Shown here piece by piece: positions 16,504 to 24,093 of a stretch of DNA of 48,825 nucleotides. A model generated the notes under the pieces. That model had not been told where the DNA came from. It worked only from the letters and a program-made list of their open reading frames with translations, and made no database searches. Numbering within the stretch: position 1 is the stretch's first letter; every line of letters starts with the position of its first letter. This DNA comes from Mariaggregatimicrobium sp964498785. Its GTDB lineage: Bacteria > Zhuqueibacterota > Zhuqueibacteria > Thermofontimicrobiales > Thiofontviventaceae. The position numbers and the translations under genes are program-made. The DNA is taken from assembly GCA_964498785.1 (NCBI GenBank), contig CAZCJL010000046.1, positions 1-48,825 of the forward strand, in the 5' to 3' direction.

Positions 16504-19455
16504 ATGAAGATTAATAAAATCCTGCTCACGGTTTTATTAATGAATATACTATGTGCCGGAAGTAGTATTTCCGGGGATTTAATAACCGTGCAACCGGTGA
16601 CCGATCAAATATTGCAGGTGACTTACGGCGAAGGACACATCGATTATTTCGGCAAAGGGGAAAACCGGTACAATGGGAATACCTGTTATTACAGCGCGCT
16701 GAATGTCACTGCTGCGACAGATCCAGCCAATTATTCCATCACCAGCTCTGCTGACAGCAACTATTCCGATTCTGTGAATCCGATAAACATCGGCAGGAAA
16801 AGGAAGGGAGTGGATTTCAATAATTTGTATGATGCGAATGAACCGCGGGTACTGTTTCAGCACTGGATTTACATCGAGCTGCCTCATCCATTGGTATCGG
16901 GAAAAACATACACAGTCACCCTGAACAATATCGCCAAAAATTTCAATGTCTTTGATTTTACATTCAATGAGCTTACATTGCTTTCGCCCACCCTGCATGT
17001 TAACCAGATCGGTTTTGTGCCGGAGGCGCCGAAATATGCCTATCTTTCCCTTTTTCTGGGTGATTTCGATACCGATGTCCACCAGAACGGCGGTCTCGAA
17101 TTGGATGACTATGCGGGCAATCAGTTTCATGTCGTGCGTGTGCAGGATGATTCGGTGGTATTTACCGGTACCATCGAAAAGCGGACGGACAAGAACACGA
17201 CGTCGGATTTTATAAATAATCAGTTCGAAAATAAAAGCAGCGTCACCCGGGCGGACATCTGGCAATGCGATTTTTCCGCTTTCAATACAGAGGGCGAATA
17301 CCGCATCGCGGTAGAGGGAATTGGCTGTTCCTATCCGTTCGGGATTGCGGAAGATGTATATCGGGAGCCATTCTACTATGCGTCGAAGGCAATGTTCACG
17401 CATCGGCAGGGGATTGTGCAGGATTTGAGTTATTACTGGGAAGGGTTGGAATATCCCCGTGATCATCGGACCGAGGATGGATTAAACATGTACTATTTCC
17501 CGGACAAATCCGGCGAAGGTCCTAATGAAATCACGCCCAATGAAAATCCGGTCACCGGAATCTGGGGCTGGTACCATGATGCCGGCGATTGGGATGGTTA
17601 TTCACACCATTACAGAGTTCCATATACCTTGTTGCTGTTGTATGATTTAAAGCCGGAAAATTTCGGCGATGGCGATTTGAATAACCGCTATAAACTTTCG
17701 GATGCTGGCGAGTGGATCGATGAGGGAAGTAACGGCATTCCCGATGTCCTGGACGAGGCAGCATGGCTGATCCGGTTCTATAAACGAGCGATGGATTCAC
17801 TGCGGGCGCAGGGCTATGATGATGCCGGCGTTCCCGGATACGTCGGCGTGGATGCAGGCGCCGGGGATGGCATTCCGTCGTGGGAAGATACGCGGGACAT
17901 GGCGGTTTATGGTGGCGATAGAGTCATGATGACTTTTACGTACGCGGCATGTGCAGGCTGGCTGTCTCTATTCCTGGAAAATGATTCCATCGACGGTTTG
18001 AACGCGCAGGATTGGCTGAACGAGGCAGTGTCTGCCTATGCTTGGGCAGATTCCATGGGCGATGCAAATAACGCGCAGATGATCGCCGCTGCCGTGCTTT
18101 ATCGCTCCACTGGGAAAAGCAATTACCAGGAAGATTTCGAGGCGACAAAATCGAATTGCACAAACTGGGATCATAGTAACTGGTCTTCGATTCCCGATTG
18201 GTATTTTGCCGCCTGGAACTATGCAAAAATTTTAGCGTCCACGCATCCTGATCTTGATGAAAGTCTGAAACAGTCTGTTATCGACAATATTATTGCCAAG
18301 GCAAATCATGAAGCAGTGGACCCGGCTGCATCCCGAGGATACCGCTGGGCGCTGGATAGGAACAATAACTGGATGCTGGGAACGTTCAGCACGCCGCATA
18401 TTGCCTCGCCGGCAATGGCGTATGAACTAACCGGCGATCAGAAATTTCTCGATGCTTGCTATACCACATGTGATTATCATTTGGGCGGCAATGAAATGAA
18501 TCTCGTTTGGCTGAGTATGATTGGCGACAACTACGAACGAATGCCTTTTCATATTGATTCCTGGGTATTGTTTGATTTCCACAGCAAAGTTTACACCGAG
18601 CCGTTTTTGCCAGGGATTGTGCCGTATGGCGGACATAACACCGGCGACTGGATGGCGGGCGAGGACTACACCTGGGTTGGCGATGAGGATTATTCGCGTT
18701 CTACTGCGTATCCGCCCATCTGGGATTTCCCGGATGCTGAAGCACGGTTCCAGAATCGAAATTGCATTGCCGGCAGTGAATATACGGTGCATCAGACTAT
18801 CAATCAGGCGATTCTTGCGTATGGCTATCTCTGCGGCGATTTTTTTCCGAATGCGTATTCTCCCAATCAACCACCGACAGTTTCTCTGAATCTCCAGGAA
18901 GGAATGAAAGTACCGCGGGATAGCGCTCTTACATTATCCGTAACTGCTTCCCCGGATGTGCGTCGAGTGGAATTTTATTATGAGTGGCGTTATATGGGCG
19001 AAAGCAGGGACATCGACAATAACTTTGCCTTTGAGTGGGATCTGGACAGATACAATGTCAAACCACGGGAGTGGCTGATCACGGCAAAAGCATTCGATGA
19101 CCGGGGAATGGAATCCCGACCCTCTGCCGAAGGAGAGCGAACAATAGAAATCACTGCACCGACATCTGTTCAAAGAGAAGGCAGCAAGTCGTTCAAATTC
19201 GAATTGCAGGAGAATTATCCCAATCCGTTTAATGCCGGGACAGTTATAAAATATTCTCTGAACGAACAATCCAACGTGGAGCTCTCTGTTTATGATGTAA
19301 CCGGAAAGAAAGTGACCACGTTGATTGATGAGTATCAAAATCCCGGTTTTTATGCGGTGAATTGGGATGCACATGCGGCTTCGTCTGGATTGTATTTTTA
19401 CCAGATAAAGATGGCAGATCGGAGTGCGATTAAGAAATGTATGTTGATTAAGTAG
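16504..19455 (+). CDS. GH9 endoglucanase-like enzyme with type IX sorting domain
   Basis: 983 aa with a signal peptide (1 to about 24). The N-terminal part (about 30-160) is an extra beta-domain. The GH9-type Ig-like N-domain starts near LHVNQIGFVPEAPKYAYLS (161-182). The (alpha/alpha)6 domain (about 285-780) has GWYHDAGDWDGYSHH, with D359 and D362 as base/nucleophile-site aspartates, and the C-terminal acid region NRNCIAGSEYTVHQTI, with E759 as the candidate acid. A Big-type Ig domain follows (about 790-880), then a Por/T9SS-type sorting domain (about 895-983; ENYPNPFNAGTVIKYSL). Probably the surface-displayed or secreted endo-acting enzyme on a beta-glucan or glucomannan. The only protein here with this sorting signal. 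Confidence 0.9.
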   Translation: MKINKILLTVLLMNILCAGSSISGDLITVQPVTDQILQVTYGEGHIDYFGKGENRYNGNTCYYSALNVTAATDPANYSITSSADSNYSDSVNPINIGRKRKGVDFNNLYDANEPRVLFQHWIYIELPHPLVSGKTYTVTLNNIAKNFNVFDFTFNELTLLSPTLHVNQIGFVPEAPKYAYLSLFLGDFDTDVHQNGGLELDDYAGNQFHVVRVQDDSVVFTGTIEKRTDKNTTSDFINNQFENKSSVTRADIWQCDFSAFNTEGEYRIAVEGIGCSYPFGIAEDVYREPFYYASKAMFTHRQGIVQDLSYYWEGLEYPRDHRTEDGLNMYYFPDKSGEGPNEITPNENPVTGIWGWYHDAGDWDGYSHHYRVPYTLLLLYDLKPENFGDGDLNNRYKLSDAGEWIDEGSNGIPDVLDEAAWLIRFYKRAMDSLRAQGYDDAGVPGYVGVDAGAGDGIPSWEDTRDMAVYGGDRVMMTFTYAACAGWLSLFLENDSIDGLNAQDWLNEAVSAYAWADSMGDANNAQMIAAAVLYRSTGKSNYQEDFEATKSNCTNWDHSNWSSIPDWYFAAWNYAKILASTHPDLDESLKQSVIDNIIAKANHEAVDPAASRGYRWALDRNNNWMLGTFSTPHIASPAMAYELTGDQKFLDACYTTCDYHLGGNEMNLVWLSMIGDNYERMPFHIDSWVLFDFHSKVYTEPFLPGIVPYGGHNTGDWMAGEDYTWVGDEDYSRSTAYPPIWDFPDAEARFQNRNCIAGSEYTVHQTINQAILAYGYLCGDFFPNAYSPNQPPTVSLNLQEGMKVPRDSALTLSVTASPDVRRVEFYYEWRYMGESRDIDNNFAFEWDLDRYNVKPREWLITAKAFDDRGMESRPSAEGERTIEITAPTSVQREGSKSFKFELQENYPNPFNAGTVIKYSLNEQSNVELSVYDVTGKKVTTLIDEYQNPGFYAVNWDAHAASSGLYFYQIKMADRSAIKKCMLIK

Positions 19456-19457
19456 GC

Positions 19458-19624
19458 GGAGTGCAATGCCTTTATGCATTGCGAGTGTTTGATTTTGTCT
19501 CACGAGGTTGCAGCCCATAAATGAGGCTGCACTCCGGTTTGGAGTGCAATGCCTTTATGCATTGCATGTATTTGAGATTGGCGTTTTGGCTCAAGTTGTG
19601 CAGTTCATAAAGGAACTGCACTCC
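19458..19624. repeat. Two family A pairs upstream of the kinase gene
   Basis: Forward halves lie at 19458-19482 and 19541-19565 (stem GCAATGC/GCATTGC). Reverse halves lie at 19510-19535 (GCAGCCC arm, slightly longer loop) and 19600-19624 (GCAGTTC-ATAAAG-GAACTGC). The last is another stem version in which both arms changed together. Together they fill most of the gap between GH9 and the GHMP kinase. Confidence 0.85.
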
Positions 19625-19666
19625 GGATTATTATAACTATAATAAAATATCAGGAAAAAATACACA

Positions 19667-20755
19667 ATGCACCACAATAATCAATTAAAAGCATCAACTC
19701 CAGGGCGGATTTGCCTGTTTGGTGAACATCAGGATTATCTGCATTTACCGGTCATCACTGCGGCGATTGATGTGAGGATTACGATCACCGGAAATAGGCG
19801 GGCGGACAGGAAATTTGTGCTCGATTTACCGGACATCGGGAAAGAAGAGGTAATCGACCTGGATCAGGAAATCAAATACAAAGAAGAGCGGGACTACCTG
19901 CGCAGCAGTTTGAACGTGCTTTTGCGGCAGGGAGTGAATATTCCCTATGGATATGATTGCCTTGTCCGCGGGAATATTCCGATTAATTCCGGAACATCCA
20001 GCTCGTCGGCATTGATCGTGACGTGGATCGGATTTTTGCTGACAATTGTCGATGATCAACGCACGGAAGATCCGGTGGCAATCGCAAGACTGGCGCATCA
20101 GGCCGAAGTGCTGGAATTTAACGAACCCGGCGGAATGATGGATCATTTTGCCACGAGCTGCGGGAATGTCCTGTACATCGAGTTTGCGGACGGCATGAGC
20201 CCCAGACAGCTAAGTGCCAGACCAGGAACATTTGTGCTGGGAGATTCCCGGGAGCCAAAAGACACAAAAGGCATTCTTTCACGGGTTAAAGGCGGCGCGT
20301 TAAACGCTTTGGAAATTCTTAAAAAAAATGATGTAAATCTTTCAATGCAGAATTTGCAAGAAGATTTCCTGCGGGATCATGAAGTTCATTTATCTGCAGA
20401 GCAATTTAATCTATTACAGGCAAATATCAGAAATCGGGAGATCACGCAACAGGCGCTGGCGCTTTTAGAAGACGAGGAATTGGATCATCGAAAATTCGGA
20501 CAACTTCTCAATGCGCACCAGACCGAGCTGCGGGACAGTCTGCGCATTTCCACACATAAAATCGATCGCATGATAGAGGAGTCGTTAAAAGCAGGTGCTC
20601 TGGGCGCGAAGATCAACGGCTCCGGTGGCGGCGGTTGCATGTTCGCGTATGCGCCGGATAATCCCGAAAAGGTGGTAGAAGCCATTCTGCGGACCAGCGG
20701 AGTGCCGTATGTCGTAAAGGTCGATAAAGGTATTTCCATTGAAAAAGCTATGTGA
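19667..20755 (+). CDS. GHMP kinase, galactokinase-like
   Basis: 362 aa, no signal peptide, so cytoplasmic. Has the three GHMP blocks: PGRICLFGEHQDY (12-24; the galactokinase signature is normally G-E-H-T-D-Y), GNIPINSGTSSSSAL (phosphate-binding loop, about 103-117) and GALGAKINGSGGGGCMFAY near 307-325. D159 in GGMMDHFATSCG matches the catalytic Asp of galactokinases. It should phosphorylate a free sugar at C1 using ATP. The Thr-to-Gln change beside the sugar site and the lack of the usual residues around it mean the sugar may not be galactose. Next to GH109 and DeoC, both sugar-processing genes. Confidence 0.8.
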   Translation: MHHNNQLKASTPGRICLFGEHQDYLHLPVITAAIDVRITITGNRRADRKFVLDLPDIGKEEVIDLDQEIKYKEERDYLRSSLNVLLRQGVNIPYGYDCLVRGNIPINSGTSSSSALIVTWIGFLLTIVDDQRTEDPVAIARLAHQAEVLEFNEPGGMMDHFATSCGNVLYIEFADGMSPRQLSARPGTFVLGDSREPKDTKGILSRVKGGALNALEILKKNDVNLSMQNLQEDFLRDHEVHLSAEQFNLLQANIRNREITQQALALLEDEELDHRKFGQLLNAHQTELRDSLRISTHKIDRMIEESLKAGALGAKINGSGGGGCMFAYAPDNPEKVVEAILRTSGVPYVVKVDKGISIEKAM

Positions 20756-20794
20756 ATGTAATTGCGATAACGTTTTTAATGAAAGAGGATTACA

Positions 20795-22159
20795 ATGAAC
20801 AACGAAAATAAATCAATCGACCGGCGGGATTTTCTAAAGATCGGAACAGCATCAGCCGCCGGCATGGCGCTTGGCGGAATGGCGCTGATGAACTGTGCGC
20901 CATACGCGTTAAAAAAGCCGCCGATACTTCTTCCTGTACCACCCATCGATCCGGTGCGCATTGGATTTGTCGGCGTTGGCGGCATGGGATCGGCTCATGT
21001 GCGGAATTTTCTGAATATCGATCGTGTGGAAATAAAAGCTGTGTGCGATATCGTACCGGAGCGGGTTGCCCGGATTCAGGATTGGGTTGAGGAAGCAGGA
21101 CAGCCGCGTCCTGAAGGGTATTCCCGCGGGGAAACAGATTTTCTGCGATTGTGCGACCGGGATGATCTCGATCTGGTGTTCACCGCCACTCCCTGGAAAT
21201 GGCATGTGCCCGTATGTATCGCTGCGATGAAAGCCGGAAAACATGCTGCCACCGAAGTGCCGGCAGCGCTGACTATCGATGAATGCTGGGAGCTTGTGGA
21301 AACGTCCGAGAAAACCCGGCGCCATTGCATCATGATGGAAAACTGCTGCTATGATCGCGAGGAAATGCAGATTTTTAACATGGTGCGGCAGGGATTACTG
21401 GGAGAAATTATTCATGCAGAAGCCGGGTATTTGCATGATCTGCGGGACATTAAATTCGATTTTGAAGCAAAAGGAGAAGCGCTCTGGCGAACCGACCATT
21501 CGATTCACCGCAATGGCAATTTGTACCCGACGCACGGGCTGGGACCTGTTGCACAGTGCATGGATATCAATCGCGGGGATCAATTTGATTATCTCGTTTC
21601 CATGAGCAGTAAATCCATCGGATTGAATTTATACGCGGAGCAGAAATTCGGTCCGCAGAGCAAATGGACGCAGCAGGAATATAAACTGGGCGACATCAAT
21701 GTCACCCTAATTCGGACGAAAAAGGGGAGAACCATTACGCTGTATCACGATTGTTCGTCCCCGCGACCGTACAGCCGCATTCATTTGATTCAGGGGACAA
21801 ACGGAATCGCGCACAAATGGCCCAACCGGATCCACATCGAGGGAACGAGTCCGGCACATCGATGGGAGCCGCTGGAAGATTATCGTGAACAATATGAGCA
21901 TCCGCTGTGGAAAGGTTTGATGGAAAAGTCAAAAGGAGCGGGTCACGGGGGAATGGATTATATCGAGGACTATCGCCTCGTAAAATGCCTGCGTGAAGGC
22001 AAACCACTGGATATGGATGTCTATGACGCAGCAGCGTGGAGCGTGGTTTCCGAATTGAGCGAGCGTTCTGTGGCAAATAGAAGCAAGCCAATAGATTTCC
22101 CCGATTTTACCCGGGGTTTATGGAAAACACGGGAGCCGCTGGGAATCTTAACGGCGTGA
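20795..22159 (+). CDS. GH109 family (Gfo/Idh/MocA fold) alpha-N-acetylgalactosaminidase-like, Tat-exported
   Basis: 454 aa. SIDRRDFLKIGTASAAG is a Tat signal. RIGFVGVGGMGSAHV (55-69) is the NAD-binding loop. Family-specific stretches follow: NLYPTHGLGPVAQCMDINRGD, with Y244 and H247 in the catalytic region, then YLVSMSSKSIGLN, GAGHGGMDYIEDYRLVKCLREGKPLDMDVYDA and SKPIDFPDFTRG at the C-terminus. These are the marks of GH109, whose members use bound NAD to cleave alpha-GalNAc through a 3-keto intermediate. Ribosome binding site AAAGAGGA 6 bases before the start. It could instead oxidise another sugar, since the family is broad. Confidence 0.85.
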   Translation: MNNENKSIDRRDFLKIGTASAAGMALGGMALMNCAPYALKKPPILLPVPPIDPVRIGFVGVGGMGSAHVRNFLNIDRVEIKAVCDIVPERVARIQDWVEEAGQPRPEGYSRGETDFLRLCDRDDLDLVFTATPWKWHVPVCIAAMKAGKHAATEVPAALTIDECWELVETSEKTRRHCIMMENCCYDREEMQIFNMVRQGLLGEIIHAEAGYLHDLRDIKFDFEAKGEALWRTDHSIHRNGNLYPTHGLGPVAQCMDINRGDQFDYLVSMSSKSIGLNLYAEQKFGPQSKWTQQEYKLGDINVTLIRTKKGRTITLYHDCSSPRPYSRIHLIQGTNGIAHKWPNRIHIEGTSPAHRWEPLEDYREQYEHPLWKGLMEKSKGAGHGGMDYIEDYRLVKCLREGKPLDMDVYDAAAWSVVSELSERSVANRSKPIDFPDFTRGLWKTREPLGILTA

Positions 22160-22210
22160 GATTCATTTTAAATACACAATTGGAATATCATGAAGGAAAG
22201 GAAATTAACT

Positions 22211-22927
22211 ATGAACAAAGTCACCAAACTGGCAAAAATGATCGATCATTCACTGCTCCATCCGACGTTTACAGACGAAGAAATGAGAATAGGATGCGAA
22301 CTGGCGAAAAAATATAACGTGGCATCTGTCTGCATAAAACCATACGCTATTAAACTTGCGAAAGAAATATTGGAAGGAGCCGATGTCCTGGTGGGTACGG
22401 TCATCGGTTTTCCGCACGGCAATAGCTCCATTGATGTGAAAGTCTATGAAACCGGGCAGGCGATTAAAAATGGCGCTCTTGAAATTGATATGGTGGTGAA
22501 TATCGGTAAAGTGCTGGCTGAAGATTGGGATTATGTGGAGCAGGAAATCTCTGCAATCGTGAAAACGACGAAGAGAAACGATGCCATCCTTAAAGTCATC
22601 TTTGAAAATGATTATCTCACACAAGACAAGTATAAAATAAAGCTCTGCAAAATCTGCAGCAAACTAAAAGTAGAATTTGTCAAGACATCCACCGGATACG
22701 GTTTTGTAAAAGGCGCAGACGGGCGCTATTCGTACGCCGGCGCCACGGATTATGACCTGAAATTGATGCGCGAAAACAGTGCTCCGGAAGTTCAGGTAAA
22801 AGCAGCCGGCGGTGTCCGCACACTGGATGATTTGTTACGGGTACAAGCGCTCGGCGTGACTCGTGTCGGCGCAACTGCCACTGAGTCGATTTTAGAGGCG
22901 GCGAAGGAGCGGTTTGGGGAAGGGTAA
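22211..22927 (+). CDS. deoC: Deoxyribose-phosphate aldolase
   Basis: 238 aa from ATG 22211, chosen because AAGGAAAGGA lies just upstream; an ATG 21 bases earlier has no such site. A beta/alpha barrel of standard DeoC length. MIDHSLLHPTFTDEE at the start, GTVIGFPHG (62-70), EIDMVVNIGK (91-100; D93), VEFVKTSTGYG with the Schiff-base lysine K158, and VKAAGGVRTLDD with K197. It splits 2-deoxyribose-5-phosphate into acetaldehyde and glyceraldehyde-3-phosphate. Its place directly after GH109 is odd for a nucleoside-salvage enzyme; a related aldol cleavage in sugar breakdown is possible but unproven. Confidence 0.92.
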   Translation: MNKVTKLAKMIDHSLLHPTFTDEEMRIGCELAKKYNVASVCIKPYAIKLAKEILEGADVLVGTVIGFPHGNSSIDVKVYETGQAIKNGALEIDMVVNIGKVLAEDWDYVEQEISAIVKTTKRNDAILKVIFENDYLTQDKYKIKLCKICSKLKVEFVKTSTGYGFVKGADGRYSYAGATDYDLKLMRENSAPEVQVKAAGGVRTLDDLLRVQALGVTRVGATATESILEAAKERFGEG

Positions 22928-23363
22928 TGTTGGAGTGCAATGCCTTTATGCATTGCACGTTTTGGAGCATTAGCTCACGTGGAGGCAGCCCATAAAGGGT
23001 CTGCACTCCTGGTGGGAGTGCAATCCCTTTATGGATTGCACGTATTTTGAGATTGGAGTTTTTGGCTTAGTGGGTGCAGCCCATAAAGGGTCTGCACTCC
23101 TGGTGGGAGTGCAATCCCTTTATGGATTGCACGTATTTTGAGATTGGAGTTTTTGGTTTAGTGGGTGCAGCCCATAAAGGGTCTGCACTCCTGGTGGGAG
23201 TGTAATCCCTTTATGGATTGCACGTATTTTGAGATTGGAGTTTTTGGCTTAGTGGGTGCAGCCCATGAAGGGTCTGCACTCCTGGTGGGAGTGTAATCCC
23301 TTTATGGGTTGCCAGTATTTTTATGTCTTTTTTTGATTAAATATCAAAATAAAGGACACTGAT
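22928..23363. other. 436-bp non-coding gap filled by the REP array
   Basis: Between deoC and the transposase gene. Nearly all of it is the family A array (22932-23312). The last 50 bases are A/T rich and include AAAGGACACTGAT, the likely ribosome binding site of the transposase gene. Short ORFs in this gap are artefacts of the repeat. Confidence 0.85.
22932..23312. repeat. Family A REP array: four pairs and a terminal half unit
   Basis: Forward hairpins start at 22932, 23015, 23106, 23197 and 23288. Reverse partners start at 22985, 23076, 23167 and 23258. The last four forward starts are exactly 91 bases apart and their spacers are nearly identical, so these copies arose by recent tandem duplication. 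The first unit is 83 bases from the second and has a different stem (GCAATGC rather than GCAATCC). The array points at, and ends 51 bases before, the RAYT gene. Confidence 0.92.
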
Positions 23364-23912
23364 ATGAGCCTGATAATAAAAAATTATAAACATGCGCCAA
23401 CCCATTGGCTTATTGATGATTTTTATTATTTTTTTACTGGCGCAGTTTATCAGAAAAAGCGTTTGCTAATCTCACCGGATGCTAAGGACGTTTTTATTGA
23501 GTATCTGTTAAAATATATTGAAAAATACAATTGGGAATTGCTGGAATGGGTGGTCTTGGAAAATCATTATCATTTTTTGGCGAAAGTGGATAAAGGAGGC
23601 GATGTTTCGCGCTTTTTTAATACATTGCATAAAACCAGCGCATATCATTTAAAAAAACTACTTAAAGTAGATATTAAGCCCTTCTGGTATCAATTTTGGG
23701 ATCGTTGCATCCGTAATGAAAGACATTATTTCGAGACTGCGACTTATGTAATTTATAATCCGGTGAAACATAAGTATGTTGAAAATTTGAATGACTATCC
23801 GTATTCAAGCTTTAAAATAAGAAAAAGACAAGATGAACTTGATTTGCGGAATAAATTTTTAGAATATAAGCCTAAGACGATTACATATTACGATGATATT
23901 GATGATTTTTAA
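23364..23912 (+). CDS. REP-associated tyrosine transposase (RAYT, Y1/HUH)
   Basis: 182 aa. Single-domain Y1 transposase of the IS200/IS605-related RAYT group. The HUH motif is H68-Y-H70 in VVLENHYHFLAKV. The catalytic tyrosine is probably Y128 in ETATYVIYNPVKHKYV, the RAYT form of the YI-x-x-NPV motif. FWDRCIRNERHY precedes it as in relatives. RAYTs nick single-stranded REP hairpins and are not flanked by normal IS ends; instead they sit among the REPs they recognise. That is the case here: family A units flank it on both sides. Base composition is more A/T rich than neighbouring CAZyme genes. It interrupts an otherwise continuous glycan locus. Intact, so possibly active. Confidence 0.93.
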   Translation: MSLIIKNYKHAPTHWLIDDFYYFFTGAVYQKKRLLISPDAKDVFIEYLLKYIEKYNWELLEWVVLENHYHFLAKVDKGGDVSRFFNTLHKTSAYHLKKLLKVDIKPFWYQFWDRCIRNERHYFETATYVIYNPVKHKYVENLNDYPYSSFKIRKRQDELDLRNKFLEYKPKTITYYDDIDDF

Positions 23913-23918
23913 TAATTT

Positions 23919-24004
23919 GGAGTGCAATGCCTTTATGCATTGCATGTTTTTTGAGATTTGAGTATTGGCTCACGTGGAGGCAGCCCATAAAGGGGCTGCA
24001 CTCC
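23919..24004. repeat. Family A pair directly downstream of the RAYT gene
   Basis: Forward hairpin 23919-23943 starts 6 bases after the RAYT stop. Reverse partner is at 23980-24004. Stems are GCAATGC/GCATTGC and GCAGCCC/GGGCTGC. Same orientation as the upstream array, so the transposase gene is bracketed. Confidence 0.9.
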
Positions 24005-24093
24005 GGAGGCTGCGCTCTATATTTGAATGCAATTGGAAATATAGATTTGGGAAAAGATAATAAAAATAAAGCCAATTGAAAACAGGGTGAATT

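Noticed and set aside
22932..23312. Possible CRISPR array
   Set aside because: The 91-bp units repeat in full, spacers included. There are no unique spacers and no cas genes; the units are hairpin pairs next to a RAYT gene.
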